Virus record (IMG/VR): IMGVR_UViG_3300006754_000263
Span: 1 to 20,121 of that record
Direction: 5' to 3' (one strand)
Source of the DNA: a virus
Length of the DNA stretch: 20,121 bases
Made by a program: the position numbers and the translations under genes. Under the pieces are notes generated by a model that had not been told where the DNA came from, made no database searches, and was given only the letters and a program-made list of their open reading frames with translations. This document shows, piece after piece, positions 6,935-14,779 of the stretch (position 1 is the first letter of the stretch; each line of letters starts with the position of its first letter).

Positions 6935-7539
6935 TCCAAACCCACTATTATATTATTCAGAGCACGGTTAATGCGGTCAGACTTATTAAAAATGTTTGAC
7001 TCTTTGTGTTCCCTCATCATATAAGCTCCGGGGGTTGACGGTTCTGAGACAAAATCAAAACAAATTAATTGAAAATCATCTTCAACAACAGCCTGACCGC
7101 TGTTCGATTCATGCACCGAACCTAAACCTCGGGACGAAATCCCCAGAGTGACACCAGAGCTAACCAAGTCTTGTAAAATCCTTCCCGATGGGGTATTCAA
7201 AACTTTCACTTTGCCCATCACACTGTCTCCATCCCACCAGATATCAGTAACCATATGCGAAGCATTTTTTAGATTAATAACTGAGTCTTCTGGGTGGTCT
7301 AACTCACCAAGGGCGCGACGTTCTTTGACAAGTTTTTGATAATTTTGGACCTCGCGCCTAAGAACTTCAGCGGGGTAAACACGACCATTGCCATTAGGCG
7401 TGTTCGCTTTCTGCATCACGCCGGATAAGTAAACAGTACCACCGCGCACCTCTAGTTTCTCCGCTTCAGACAGGTAGTCTGTGCAGACTCCCCCTTCACA
7501 AAGTTCATAATACTCTCTTAGAATTAATTTATTTGTCAT
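6931..7539 (-). CDS. 21: Prohead core protease, T4 gp21-like
   Basis: A serine protease of the T4 gp21 (peptidase U9/herpes-assemblin-like) family that cleaves scaffold and capsid proteins inside the prohead. The 202-aa protein has the family landmarks: LSGVMQKANTPNGNGRVYP (39-56), ALGELDHPED with the candidate catalytic His82, then NASHMVTDIWWDGDSVMGKV, and GVTLGISSRGLGS with the candidate catalytic Ser135 or Ser136, followed by FDFVSEPSTPGAYM. Length is close to T4 gp21 (212 aa). The start at 7539 follows AGGGAA. The stop overlaps the next ATG as ATGA. Its expected targets, scaffold and capsid, lie about 5 kb downstream, separated by the fibre cassette, whereas in T4 genes 21, 22 and 23 are adjacent. 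Confidence 0.9.
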   Translation of the reverse strand: MTNKLILREYYELCEGGVCTDYLSEAEKLEVRGGTVYLSGVMQKANTPNGNGRVYPAEVLRREVQNYQKLVKERRALGELDHPEDSVINLKNASHMVTDIWWDGDSVMGKVKVLNTPSGRILQDLVSSGVTLGISSRGLGSVHESNSGQAVVEDDFQLICFDFVSEPSTPGAYMMREHKESNIFNKSDRINRALNNIIVGLE

Positions 7540-7558
7540 AATAAGTTTTCCCTAGAAT

Positions 7559-7579
7559 ACGGGCGCAACCCGTTCGCCC
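7559..7579 (-). other. GC-rich alternative hairpins before the protease gene
   Basis: The 82-base gap upstream of the protease holds two overlapping inverted repeats: 7559-7563 with 7569-7573 (five pairs, five-base loop) and 7561-7565 with 7575-7579 (five pairs, nine-base loop). Only one can form at a time. They lie 20-40 bases before the protease ATG. No U-run follows, so they do not look like a terminator. A role in controlling translation is possible but unproven. Confidence 0.3.
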
Positions 7580-7621
7580 TAAGAGCCTTTGCAGCAATGA
7601 CGAACAGGTTGAATTTCCCAT

Positions 7622-7942
7622 CTACGCTTTATTTTTCTCTCTATTTTCATACTGTTCATGACGTAAGCCCCAATCACCAAATAATATGCTTAACACATAG
7701 GAAGTACCAGAACTTAGCCCCCCTAAGAGAAAAGCGTTAACGATGTTTAATTCAAATGTAAATAGTTCTGTATGGTGGTTTATGCCAAACAGAATAACAC
7801 CAACCCAAAAGCCAATACACATCGGACAATGAAAAAAACCACCCAATATTTCCTTAGATGGTCTCACGCGATTAAATATTGAACCGTAAACTAAAATTTG
7901 GGTTATCCCATAAGCGGATAATATAAAATATAAAAGCTCCAA
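7622..7942 (-). CDS. DUF1360-like inner-membrane protein with CPMCIGFW motif
   Basis: A 106-aa membrane protein. Hydrophobic segments lie at about residues 3-20, 43-55 and 67-88. The diagnostic motif CPMCIGFW (39-46) matches the C-P-x-C-x-G-F-W signature I associate with DUF1360, a family found in phages and bacteria with no established biochemical role. The start appears to be TTG at 7942, since a stop codon lies five codons upstream and no ATG is available; a GGTGA precedes it. It sits inside the head operon, 15 bases after the 189-aa gene and 82 bases before the protease. T4 proheads begin assembly at the inner membrane with a membrane chaperone (gp40), so a membrane protein here could serve an analogous role; that is speculation. 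Confidence 0.7.
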   Translation of the reverse strand: MELLYFILSAYGITQILVYGSIFNRVRPSKEILGGFFHCPMCIGFWVGVILFGINHHTELFTFELNIVNAFLLGGLSSGTSYVLSILFGDWGLRHEQYENREKNKA

Positions 7943-7957
7943 CCAATCACCAAAATT

Positions 7958-8527
7958 TTAAATATATTGCCTATCTCTTTTTGCTGGAACTTGCCCAAGC
8001 CCATAAGCATTTGCTGTTCCGATAGAACCCTTCTTTGAGTCCGATGGCACTTCGCCCGCCTCAGTGCTTTCTTCTGCTTCTGGGGCTGTAAGACGGTCTT
8101 CTTCCGCTTTCTGATAAGCCTTCGCAATCATAAAGTAGGGACGTTCTGCTTCAAGAAACTTTTCAACTGAAAAAACAGTCATCTGAGTGCTGTCAACACC
8201 TTCAATTTTAGATTCCAATATTTTTGCTTGAAGGGAGCCGTAAACATTGCCGCCGTGAACAGTAGAAAAATCAATTACGCCCTTTCCATTTAAAAAATTA
8301 AAAAGTCTATCTTGTGTTTCATAAACTTGGTCGCTCATATTATCTTTTGCTAGCGCCAAAACTTTCTGCTGCTCGGGATATATCACAATATCAATTTCTT
8401 CGTGGTCCAGTATCAAAATGTTATTATCCAAGGTACGACGGGCTGCCATCTCAACTGTAGCATGCGGTGTGGGCTCGTCAGCCTTCCTGATTGTGGGAGA
8501 ATCAACTGTAATATTAATTTCTGGCAT
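7958..8527 (-). CDS. Uncharacterised head-cluster protein, 189 aa
   Basis: No function recognised. The 189-aa soluble product has a mixed alpha/beta appearance: an N-terminal region with ILILDHEEIDIVIYPEQQKV, then FNFLNGKGVIDFSTVHGGNV and YGSLQAKILES (residues 80-107), a helix FSVEKFLEAERPYFMIAKAY, an acidic linker of E, A, T and S (about 145-165), and a Gly-rich tail with IGTANAYGLGQVPAKRDRQYI. Its ATG shares a base with the upstream stop (TAATG), so translation is coupled to the 273-aa gene. The slot between portal and protease is held in T4 by the small prohead core genes 67 and 68. An equivalent role is plausible from position, but no sequence similarity to these can be seen by eye. Confidence 0.65.
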   Translation of the reverse strand: MPEINITVDSPTIRKADEPTPHATVEMAARRTLDNNILILDHEEIDIVIYPEQQKVLALAKDNMSDQVYETQDRLFNFLNGKGVIDFSTVHGGNVYGSLQAKILESKIEGVDSTQMTVFSVEKFLEAERPYFMIAKAYQKAEEDRLTAPEAEESTEAGEVPSDSKKGSIGTANAYGLGQVPAKRDRQYI

Positions 8528-9348
8528 TATGCTTCAATCTCCCTAGCCAAATCCTGAATCTTTAATATCTGCATAAGAGATTCTTTGCTGATCTTATTCT
8601 TTTTAAAGCTCTCTAAGATAGTCAGGACCTTGTTAGCCTTATTAATCATATCCTCGTCCTGTTTAATCTCGTCCATCTTCAAACTGGAAGACAAAACTTT
8701 CTTCAATCGTCCAATTTCCTCATTCAAGAAAACTTTCAAGCCAACCCCATTGTCAGAAAATGATAGAATATAATTTTGAAGTAAGCTACTTTGCCCTTCG
8801 CCAAGCATATTGATATATTTTTGATTAAATTTCTTTATAAAATTTTTGATAACAAGATTATCAACTTGCACGGGATTCTTATTCCCCTCTGACGATGACC
8901 AAGTCATTGATTCTAAAACAACATCTTCTAAAAGTATGCGCTTAGCCGGGGGGACATCGCCATTAAAAATTTGATAGACTGTAGCCAAGTTTTTATAATT
9001 CGGAACAAATGTATTAAATACTTCCTTGGGCAAGTCTTTATTCATTCGCTTGATAATCGCACTCTGCTCAGTAAAAATATTCTTCTTGTCAAGCTTTTTA
9101 TATTCCTTTCTCACCTCAACTAGAAGTCGGTTGGCAGAAGACTCGCTAAGATTCTGCGACTCACACAGCGAACGATATAAATTCAATTCCTTGTGCAGCA
9201 ACGAATCAGCACCAAAGTATTCCTTTAAAATGTTCAACGTTGCTTCTTTGGTTTTGGCGTCTTTGCGAATAACTGACCGGGTTAGTTCCCTAACCAGAGT
9301 TTCAAACAAAAATGCCGTATTTCTCTTTTTATTATGTTTTAGTTTCAT
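8527..9348 (-). CDS. Uncharacterised head-cluster protein, 273 aa
   Basis: Function unknown. I chose the ATG at 9348 (MKLKHNKKRNTAFLFETLVR) over a TTG eight codons upstream; this still leaves a 17-base overlap with the portal gene. The protein is almost entirely alpha-helical and rich in Lys, Glu and Leu, with helices separated by short turns and no cysteine pairs or membrane segments. The KKRNTAFLFETLVRELTRSV start is distinctive and, from memory, resembles a hypothetical family next to the portal in marine T4-like phages. Candidate roles are a prohead core or scaffold partner near the portal, as with T4 gp67/gp68, or a neck factor. These rest on position and helical content only. Confidence 0.65.
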   Translation of the reverse strand: MKLKHNKKRNTAFLFETLVRELTRSVIRKDAKTKEATLNILKEYFGADSLLHKELNLYRSLCESQNLSESSANRLLVEVRKEYKKLDKKNIFTEQSAIIKRMNKDLPKEVFNTFVPNYKNLATVYQIFNGDVPPAKRILLEDVVLESMTWSSSEGNKNPVQVDNLVIKNFIKKFNQKYINMLGEGQSSLLQNYILSFSDNGVGLKVFLNEEIGRLKKVLSSSLKMDEIKQDEDMINKANKVLTILESFKKNKISKESLMQILKIQDLAREIEA

Positions 9349-11233
9349 TGCTTTTAGACTCCAACTCCTCAATTAACACTTTAACACCACGATTAACTTC
9401 AAAAACACTATTCTCTTCCAAAGAATAATTAGAATCTTGTTCCTCCGAAAGCCTTGTTGCGCTTGCAAGACTTTTCAACTCGTCATGACCCTTAAAAGTG
9501 TTTCTTTTTGTGGAGCTAGCCATTTCTCTAGCATATACCCCATGATAGCTGCGCTTAAGCGCTCCCGATTTCCTTCTGTCCACGTTAACTGGCGTATGAT
9601 ATTTGCCTTTTGCGCCTGGGGTCAAGTAGGCATCATCATCGCGACGGGCTGGAGCAGCAAGGAGTGGGCCTTCTTCGCCTTCTTCCTCTCCACCTTCTTC
9701 GCCGCCAAGCTCCTCTTCGTCGCCAAACTCTAAGCCGCCACCGGCTCCCATTCCGCCACCTTCTTCTCCCTCGGCTGCGCCAGCAGCTTCTTCTTCCGCT
9801 GCCGCTTCAAGGGCCGCTTCGTGCTTCTTATCAAAGAACATCTCGCGAAGATTCTGAAGGTGTTCCTCGTCAGAAAGACTAAAGATCTTCTTAGCAATCC
9901 AACGCTTACTGAAATATCCCTCAGTCGCTCCACTAGCTACTTCAAACTTTGTACTCCAGTGCTCAAGTTCTTGAAGCTCCGCGATGCGGGACGGGTTATT
10001 TAATTTAAGCCTAAACGAAACCAAATCATCGCCACGATATCCTAGTGTGTATAAATGGATAACGCCAACCTTTTCTATTTCAGAAAGAATCGCTCGTTGC
10101 ATTCGTTGAATTGTTCTTGCAAAACGAATATCCTTTTGTGCCAAGGTGGCCTTATCCTCATCTGCCCCTTCACCCCTAGAAAGGTAAGACATGGGTACCT
10201 TTAACGCCGAAAACAATTTATCTCGCAGATACTTTACATCATCAATATCACCAGTATATGTTCCTCCAGGGAGACTTTCAATCCTAGATGACGCACCGCC
10301 GCGCATAGGAACAAAATAATCTTCGTCAACGCTCATAGGATTATAGCGTAAGTCAACACGACCAGTATCAGGATCAACAACCTGCGCTCGTTTCATTTGC
10401 GTCATGACTTTTTGCATGTACTGCTCAATATCATTGGGCGCAATGTTCCCGACATCAATATAAAAAACTCTTCTTTCTGGGGAACGGACAATGCGATAAG
10501 CCATCATAGCATCTTCCAACAAAGTAAGTTGCCTCCAGATGCGACGAGCGGGCTCTAAAGCTGATGTTCCATAAGGAGAGTATTTATCATTGCCGAGAAT
10601 TCTAAAATGTGCTATCTGCCAGTTCTCAAAAGTTAAACCACCCGAATTCCATTGAAACTGAACATAATTTGGATTCGTCTTGTCCTCGCCTTCTAACCTT
10701 TCAAGTTCATGAGGTGGCAGACCGATAGCATTTTTAATCCCGTCTGTCTCATCAATGTCCAAGTACAAGAAAAAATCCCCATACTTGCACATAGTCCGAC
10801 ACCAACCAAACAAATTAAATTCAATATTCAAAATATTGTGATATAAGGTTTTTAAAATTGTTTTAATTTCACCGTTTGGACAATCAATCGTCATCATCGG
10901 TGACAAAGAAGTAGAGGTTGTCATTTCATCGGCGTAAATATCTAGAGCAGAAGCAATTTCTGGAGTGTATTCCATCTGGTCGAAATCAGAATAGCGCTCA
11001 CCGCGATTCTGCGCAGTCATATGAGCGCTTGATAAGTTCTCAAAAGGATTGTACTGGGTCTTTTTAAATTGCTGGCCGGTCGTAGAAGTAAATCTATATT
11101 TATCAAGCTGACGGCGACGAGTTGAGCGGGGCGTCTGGGTTCTATAATTTACAATGGGGCCAGAAAATAGCCGAGTGAGCCTCTTAAAAAGTTGTGATTC
11201 AGGATTTCTGGGATTGTTTTCATTTTCTGCCAT
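9332..11233 (-). CDS. 20: Portal vertex protein, T4 gp20-like
   Basis: Forms the twelve-subunit ring at one capsid vertex through which DNA enters and leaves and on which the prohead starts. The 633-aa protein shows gp20 landmarks: EIASALDIYADEM (92-104), MCKYGDFFLYLDI (148-160), VDEDYFVPMRGGASSRIESL (302-321), YLRDKLFSALKVPMSYLSR (335-353) and LAQKDIRFARTIQRMQ (364-379). It is longer than T4 gp20 (524 aa) because of an acidic, glycine-rich stretch at about 471-525 followed by a basic C-terminal tail that replaces or extends the usual end. The start at 11233 follows AAGGA. It lies 15 bases after the terminase gene, and its end overlaps the 273-aa gene. The genes for tail sheath and tube, which lie between 17 and 20 in T4, are absent here. 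Confidence 0.93.
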   Translation of the reverse strand: MAENENNPRNPESQLFKRLTRLFSGPIVNYRTQTPRSTRRRQLDKYRFTSTTGQQFKKTQYNPFENLSSAHMTAQNRGERYSDFDQMEYTPEIASALDIYADEMTTSTSLSPMMTIDCPNGEIKTILKTLYHNILNIEFNLFGWCRTMCKYGDFFLYLDIDETDGIKNAIGLPPHELERLEGEDKTNPNYVQFQWNSGGLTFENWQIAHFRILGNDKYSPYGTSALEPARRIWRQLTLLEDAMMAYRIVRSPERRVFYIDVGNIAPNDIEQYMQKVMTQMKRAQVVDPDTGRVDLRYNPMSVDEDYFVPMRGGASSRIESLPGGTYTGDIDDVKYLRDKLFSALKVPMSYLSRGEGADEDKATLAQKDIRFARTIQRMQRAILSEIEKVGVIHLYTLGYRGDDLVSFRLKLNNPSRIAELQELEHWSTKFEVASGATEGYFSKRWIAKKIFSLSDEEHLQNLREMFFDKKHEAALEAAAEEEAAGAAEGEEGGGMGAGGGLEFGDEEELGGEEGGEEEGEEGPLLAAPARRDDDAYLTPGAKGKYHTPVNVDRRKSGALKRSYHGVYAREMASSTKRNTFKGHDELKSLASATRLSEEQDSNYSLEENSVFEVNRGVKVLIEELESKSNETKT

Positions 11234-11248
11234 TATAATTTATCCTTT

Positions 11249-12823
11249 TCACTTCAAGAGCCAACCGAATTCTTTTCTTTCTTCAATTGCTTTTCTTTGC
11301 ACGGCTCTCTTGTGCCCCGTCATGCCGGGGATAGTTGTATCTAACATTGTAGACGATTTTGTCATAGAATTTAAGATAACCTTTTTATATTCTGAATCTC
11401 TCTGATTAACAACTAAAGCGGTGTCGCGCACCCAACAAGCAATTGCCAAACTCATAACCAAATCATCATTGTATGAGCGCATTGCTTCGGGCTTGCCATT
11501 GTTCCAAATAAAAGTTTTCATCTCATTTAAGGATCTAGAAGAGCGTAATGTAATTAGTTTATTTCTAATGAATTCCTCTAATTTCGCGACAATCAGGGGG
11601 CGAGTTTTCATCGATGTTGTAAAGCCCGGTACAGAATTGCTGCGATGCTCGGCTTGATACGAATCAATATATTCATGAGTGGCTTTGATTGAATGATAAA
11701 GGTTGGGGTATTGAAGCTCCATTAATTTTTCCAATACTGCGAAACCGATATTGTTATTTTCCACAACAAGCATGCAATCTCCATATTCTCTGCCCGTTGT
11801 ATTAAGCAAATTTGCATACATGTCCAGGTTAGCTTTTCCCTGATACTCTGCTACTTGGTGTAGAGTGTGTAAATCAATCACATGAAAAGCAGAAAAGTCT
11901 TTTCCGTCGCCACGCGCAACATCCGCTACCAACAAATAAGAGTGTTCAGGATTGCAGGTTTCCCATATCCACAAGTTCCTATCAAAGCCGGTTCTGTATT
12001 GAGGTTCCAAGATGTCTTCATCTTCAATCCTTGACAAATCCTCTGGGTTCAGCACTGTTTCGCCAGACATATTAAAGCTGCACTCAAGCTCTTGGGCAAT
12101 CTCGCGTTTGGACATATTTCTCGTTTCTTTCTCAAACCATTCCAAGTCCCGGTCGGGGTGTGCATCCCATGGCAAAGTTGTTGGATGAAAATCATTCATA
12201 CCAGCGTCCGCATCCACGAATGTTTGATGAAACCAGTTGCCAACACCATTAGGCGTGGACAACGCGATGCAACGACCGCCAGTTGATAGTGTGGGATATA
12301 AGCCGGTCCACAACTCTTCCAGCCCATCAACATGCGCGGCTTCGTCAATAACAAGCAACGACAACGCTTCAGAACGACCAGCATCAGCACTGGTTGAAGA
12401 TGCTTTAATTTGCGAGCCGTTTGATAATTCGAACGAAGTCCTGTTATCCACAACAATAGGCGCGACCATCAACCACGGTGGGAGATGCTTGATTATGTGC
12501 TTAACTTTTTTAACAAGATTTGTGGCAGTACCAAACTTGGTCGCCATCACAAGAATATTTTTGTCGCGATGAAACATCATCATCCAGACAACGTAGGCGG
12601 CAGAAATCGTAGAAATACCCAACTGACGCGCCTTAAGAATTACATTAAACCTGTGGTCGTTGAAGCTTCTTATAAGGTCTTCTTGAAAATCATAGGTCCG
12701 AAAAGGAATCAACCCCCGAAGTGGGTGAGAAATCTTCGCATAATTATTAATAAAATAAACAGGATCCTTGCCAGACTTGACAATCTCTTTTATAATTTCC
12801 TGTTTCGTTAATTGATAGCTCAT
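11249..12823 (-). CDS. 17: Terminase large subunit, T4 gp17-like
   Basis: The DNA-packaging motor: an N-terminal ATPase pumps DNA through the portal and a C-terminal RNase H-like nuclease cuts the concatemer. The 524-aa protein (T4 gp17: 610 aa) has all key motifs. The ATPase carries a Walker A variant KARQLGIST (64-72), Walker B LLVIDEA (156-162, Asp160 and Glu161) and coupling motif STPNG (189-193). The nuclease acidic triad is Asp301 in VADVARGDGKDFS, Glu355 in VVENNNIG and Asp453/Asp454 in NDDLVMSLAIA. No small terminase subunit is recognised next to it, though the 188-aa gene just upstream sits where one would be expected. The ATG at 12823 has only a weak AGAG upstream. The family call is very secure. 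Confidence 0.95.
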   Translation of the reverse strand: MSYQLTKQEIIKEIVKSGKDPVYFINNYAKISHPLRGLIPFRTYDFQEDLIRSFNDHRFNVILKARQLGISTISAAYVVWMMMFHRDKNILVMATKFGTATNLVKKVKHIIKHLPPWLMVAPIVVDNRTSFELSNGSQIKASSTSADAGRSEALSLLVIDEAAHVDGLEELWTGLYPTLSTGGRCIALSTPNGVGNWFHQTFVDADAGMNDFHPTTLPWDAHPDRDLEWFEKETRNMSKREIAQELECSFNMSGETVLNPEDLSRIEDEDILEPQYRTGFDRNLWIWETCNPEHSYLLVADVARGDGKDFSAFHVIDLHTLHQVAEYQGKANLDMYANLLNTTGREYGDCMLVVENNNIGFAVLEKLMELQYPNLYHSIKATHEYIDSYQAEHRSNSVPGFTTSMKTRPLIVAKLEEFIRNKLITLRSSRSLNEMKTFIWNNGKPEAMRSYNDDLVMSLAIACWVRDTALVVNQRDSEYKKVILNSMTKSSTMLDTTIPGMTGHKRAVQRKAIEERKEFGWLLK

Positions 12824-12841
12824 TCTCTGCTTTTGTTAATT

Positions 12842-13408
12842 TCATTTTCTAGGTTCTTCATCTCTTTTACCGGAAACGTTTTCTGGCTTTTTGGTTTTCG
12901 GAAATTTATCTTTCCCAATCGCCAACCAATTTTTAATTGCGTCATCTAAGCGGTCTTCACTTTCTTCTTGGACTGTCCCCGTACTATCATCCATGCCGCC
13001 AACCTTAAAGTGTTGTTTCGCCTGCACCCAAGAGCGAACTCGGGATGTGCTTTGCACTATTATGTCAGGGTCATCTACAGAGGTCAGTGACAACGATTCT
13101 CCAGTGACAGATTTATATTGCTTCTTTAAGAATCCAGCACATTTCTTCAATAGAGACTCTATGTCTGTTTCAAAGCTACTGTCATGAACTTCTTTAAGTT
13201 TCATCTCACTGTGATATTTCAAACAGAGGTGGTCACCGTACATAACAACTGAAAATCCATCAATCAGCCGCCTGTCATGAATGCTTACCTCTTCCTCTCT
13301 TCGGAGAAAACCAGTCTTAAGTGGCTCTCCTTTCTCATCCAACGCGCCGTCGTGTGTATTCGCCATAGCTTGTGAGATTCCATTTACAATTTCAAGTGTT
13401 GTTGCCAT
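12842..13408 (-). CDS. Uncharacterised protein directly upstream of terminase, 188 aa
   Basis: The chosen start is the ATG at 13408 (MATTLEIVNGISQAMANTHD), because a GGAGG lies at 13420-13416, seven bases before it; a 26-codon longer frame is less likely. The protein is soluble, with a basic tail. Regions that look conserved from memory of marine phage proteins are GALDEKGEPLKTGFLRREEE (22-41), RLIDGFSVVMYGDHLCLKYH and DIIVQSTSRVRSWVQAKQHF. Function is unknown. In T4 the small terminase gene 16 lies directly before gene 17, so this gene holds the positional slot, but no helix-turn-helix or coiled-coil oligomer typical of TerS is obvious. Its start overlaps the end of the zinc-ribbon gene by 17 bases. 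Confidence 0.7.
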   Translation of the reverse strand: MATTLEIVNGISQAMANTHDGALDEKGEPLKTGFLRREEEVSIHDRRLIDGFSVVMYGDHLCLKYHSEMKLKEVHDSSFETDIESLLKKCAGFLKKQYKSVTGESLSLTSVDDPDIIVQSTSRVRSWVQAKQHFKVGGMDDSTGTVQEESEDRLDDAIKNWLAIGKDKFPKTKKPENVSGKRDEEPRK

Positions 13409-13781
13409 TATTGGGCCTCCATCCTGTTTTCCATCTTTCTTCCCTGCCGTCAATATATTGGATGTAACATTCGTAACAACATTCAAATTTATTCATATAA
13501 ACATCATCCTTCATGTCAAAAGAATATACGCTACAGACAGGACACTCTCTTCTCGTTTCTTTATTAAGTAGTTTCTTTGATATGAAAAACCCGCCGTTAT
13601 CCACCTTATCTGTCTTCTCCGCTACGGCTTGTTTTCTCTCAGAAAGTTTTCTAATTTCTTCAAGATACTTCTGTTCTTTTTCATCATCCCAATCGGCGCG
13701 AGGGTGAGCTATCGCATCGGAACCATATTTCTCTTTTATAGCTTTCTCTATTGCCGCGATACGATTTAAATCTTTATCCAC
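13392..13781 (-). CDS. Zinc-ribbon protein, 129 aa
   Basis: A small protein with an N-terminal helical, charged half (residues 1-60) and a C-terminal zinc-ribbon-like half. The putative metal ligands are Cys80 and Cys83 (ECPVCSVYSF) and Cys102 and Cys105 within CCYECYIQYI, which gives a CxxC...CxxC knuckle pair, followed by the conserved-looking DGREERWKTGWRP. No catalytic motif is seen. The start is a GTG at 13781 that overlaps the stop of the beta-helix gene by eight bases; an in-frame stop four codons upstream rules out a longer protein. It pairs with the 188-aa gene in front of the terminase. Possible roles are DNA or protein binding in packaging, or late transcription; the sequence does not decide. 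Confidence 0.72.
   Translation of the reverse strand: MDKDLNRIAAIEKAIKEKYGSDAIAHPRADWDDEKEQKYLEEIRKLSERKQAVAEKTDKVDNGGFFISKKLLNKETRRECPVCSVYSFDMKDDVYMNKFECCYECYIQYIDGREERWKTGWRPNNGNNT
13416..13420 (-). promoter_or_regulatory. Ribosome binding site that decides the 188-aa gene start
   Basis: GGAGG lies seven bases before ATG 13408, inside the end of the zinc-ribbon gene. This supports the 188-aa rather than the 214-aa form. Confidence 0.65.
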
Positions 13782-14778
13782 TTTGTCCCATTACTTTATT
13801 AATGTCTGCGGTTACCACGCCTAAAACTTTGGCCTCATACCGTTCATGGCAGCCCATTTCTTCATGATTCGCCGTATATACGCCATCAACCTTATGGTCA
13901 TAATCCCATTGACGAGATCTGTTTTCCAAATCGTCGGCAACTGAAGAGCCTACCGAAGCCGCGATGCAGGGAGAAGTAGGCGACAAAGTATAGTCATCAC
14001 CCGCCCTATTTGTAAAAAGCGGGTCTGTCTCAAGGTCGCCTGTACCAGCACCACCATAATAGTTTGTGGTATGTCCATAAGAATCATTATAAGAATGGGT
14101 TGCCGCTCGTATCCCACCAACAGAAATGTTAGAGTTTCCATAAACGATACAATAGCGCACTGTTCCACCTGTGGCTTTTATTGAATAAGCCGCTCCACCA
14201 TCAGCACCACAATTGTCCAACGTGCAATGCTCAACAAGACCCGCGCCTGTGGCGCTTATACCTATATCTGCAATATTATAAATCAAGCAATTTCTCACTG
14301 TTATCGCCTGAGTGGCTCCGTGGATCCCATTCCCGCCAGCTACAGTAATATCATAAATCTTGCATCTCTCAACAATGCTGCCCGTCTTAAGTCGGTAAAT
14401 TGCACCCCTTCCCGAGACTCCTCCAATGTCGTGAATCACACAGTCACGAACATAAAAAACCCTATTAGACCCCTGCCCCGATATCGCATAGTCATCAAAT
14501 TCTCTGATTTCAAGCCCAGATATTATCCACCCTGTATACGCCTCAATGCCTATCGCCAAAGCCTGGGAGTTTCCATCCAGTATGGGAGAATATCCTGTAC
14601 CCGCCCGTATTGTTATGTCAGCTCTAACTGGCGATGTGGTGCGAAGAACTTCCTCTGTGTAGGTTGAACTATCTTGTATTTCTATAATATCACTAACGGC
14701 AAGAGAGGCAGAATTGACTGCCGCATTGATTGTCGTGAAGTCACCCGACCCATCAGCCTTAACAACATGTGTAGTCAT
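13774..14778 (-). CDS. Right-handed parallel beta-helix protein, likely tailspike or fibre
   Basis: A 334-aa protein with a pectate-lyase-like beta-helix fold. It begins HVVKADGSGDFTTINAAVNS, the usual opening of this superfamily. It then has successive rungs ending in buried polar/aliphatic residues: YVRDCVIHDIGG, SIVERCKIYDIT, AITVRNCLIYNI, LVEHCTLDNCG and TVRYCIVYGNS. It closes with ETDPLFTNRAGDDYTLSPTS followed by PCI, a phrase common at the end of such helices. The C-terminal tail KVLGVVTADINKVMG resembles short repeats in other phage structural proteins. There is no signal peptide, so it is probably a virion part, not secreted. Phage beta-helices often bind or cut surface polysaccharide, but no catalytic acidic cluster could be identified, so enzymatic activity is unproven. 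It follows the 327-aa fibre gene with a one-base gap. Confidence 0.78.
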   Translation of the reverse strand: MTTHVVKADGSGDFTTINAAVNSASLAVSDIIEIQDSSTYTEEVLRTTSPVRADITIRAGTGYSPILDGNSQALAIGIEAYTGWIISGLEIREFDDYAISGQGSNRVFYVRDCVIHDIGGVSGRGAIYRLKTGSIVERCKIYDITVAGGNGIHGATQAITVRNCLIYNIADIGISATGAGLVEHCTLDNCGADGGAAYSIKATGGTVRYCIVYGNSNISVGGIRAATHSYNDSYGHTTNYYGGAGTGDLETDPLFTNRAGDDYTLSPTSPCIAASVGSSVADDLENRSRQWDYDHKVDGVYTANHEEMGCHERYEAKVLGVVTADINKVMGQSG

Positions 14779-14779
14779 A

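Noticed and set aside
7903-8127. A 74-codon basic minus-strand frame overlapping the 189-aa gene
   Set aside because: It lies out of frame inside a longer gene with coupled translation, has low-complexity Arg/Lys content and no ribosome binding site.
9349-9372. TTG start extending the 273-aa protein by eight residues
   Set aside because: The ATG at 9348 opens the conserved-looking KLKHNKKRNTAF sequence and a TTG has no advantage; the extension would only deepen the portal overlap.
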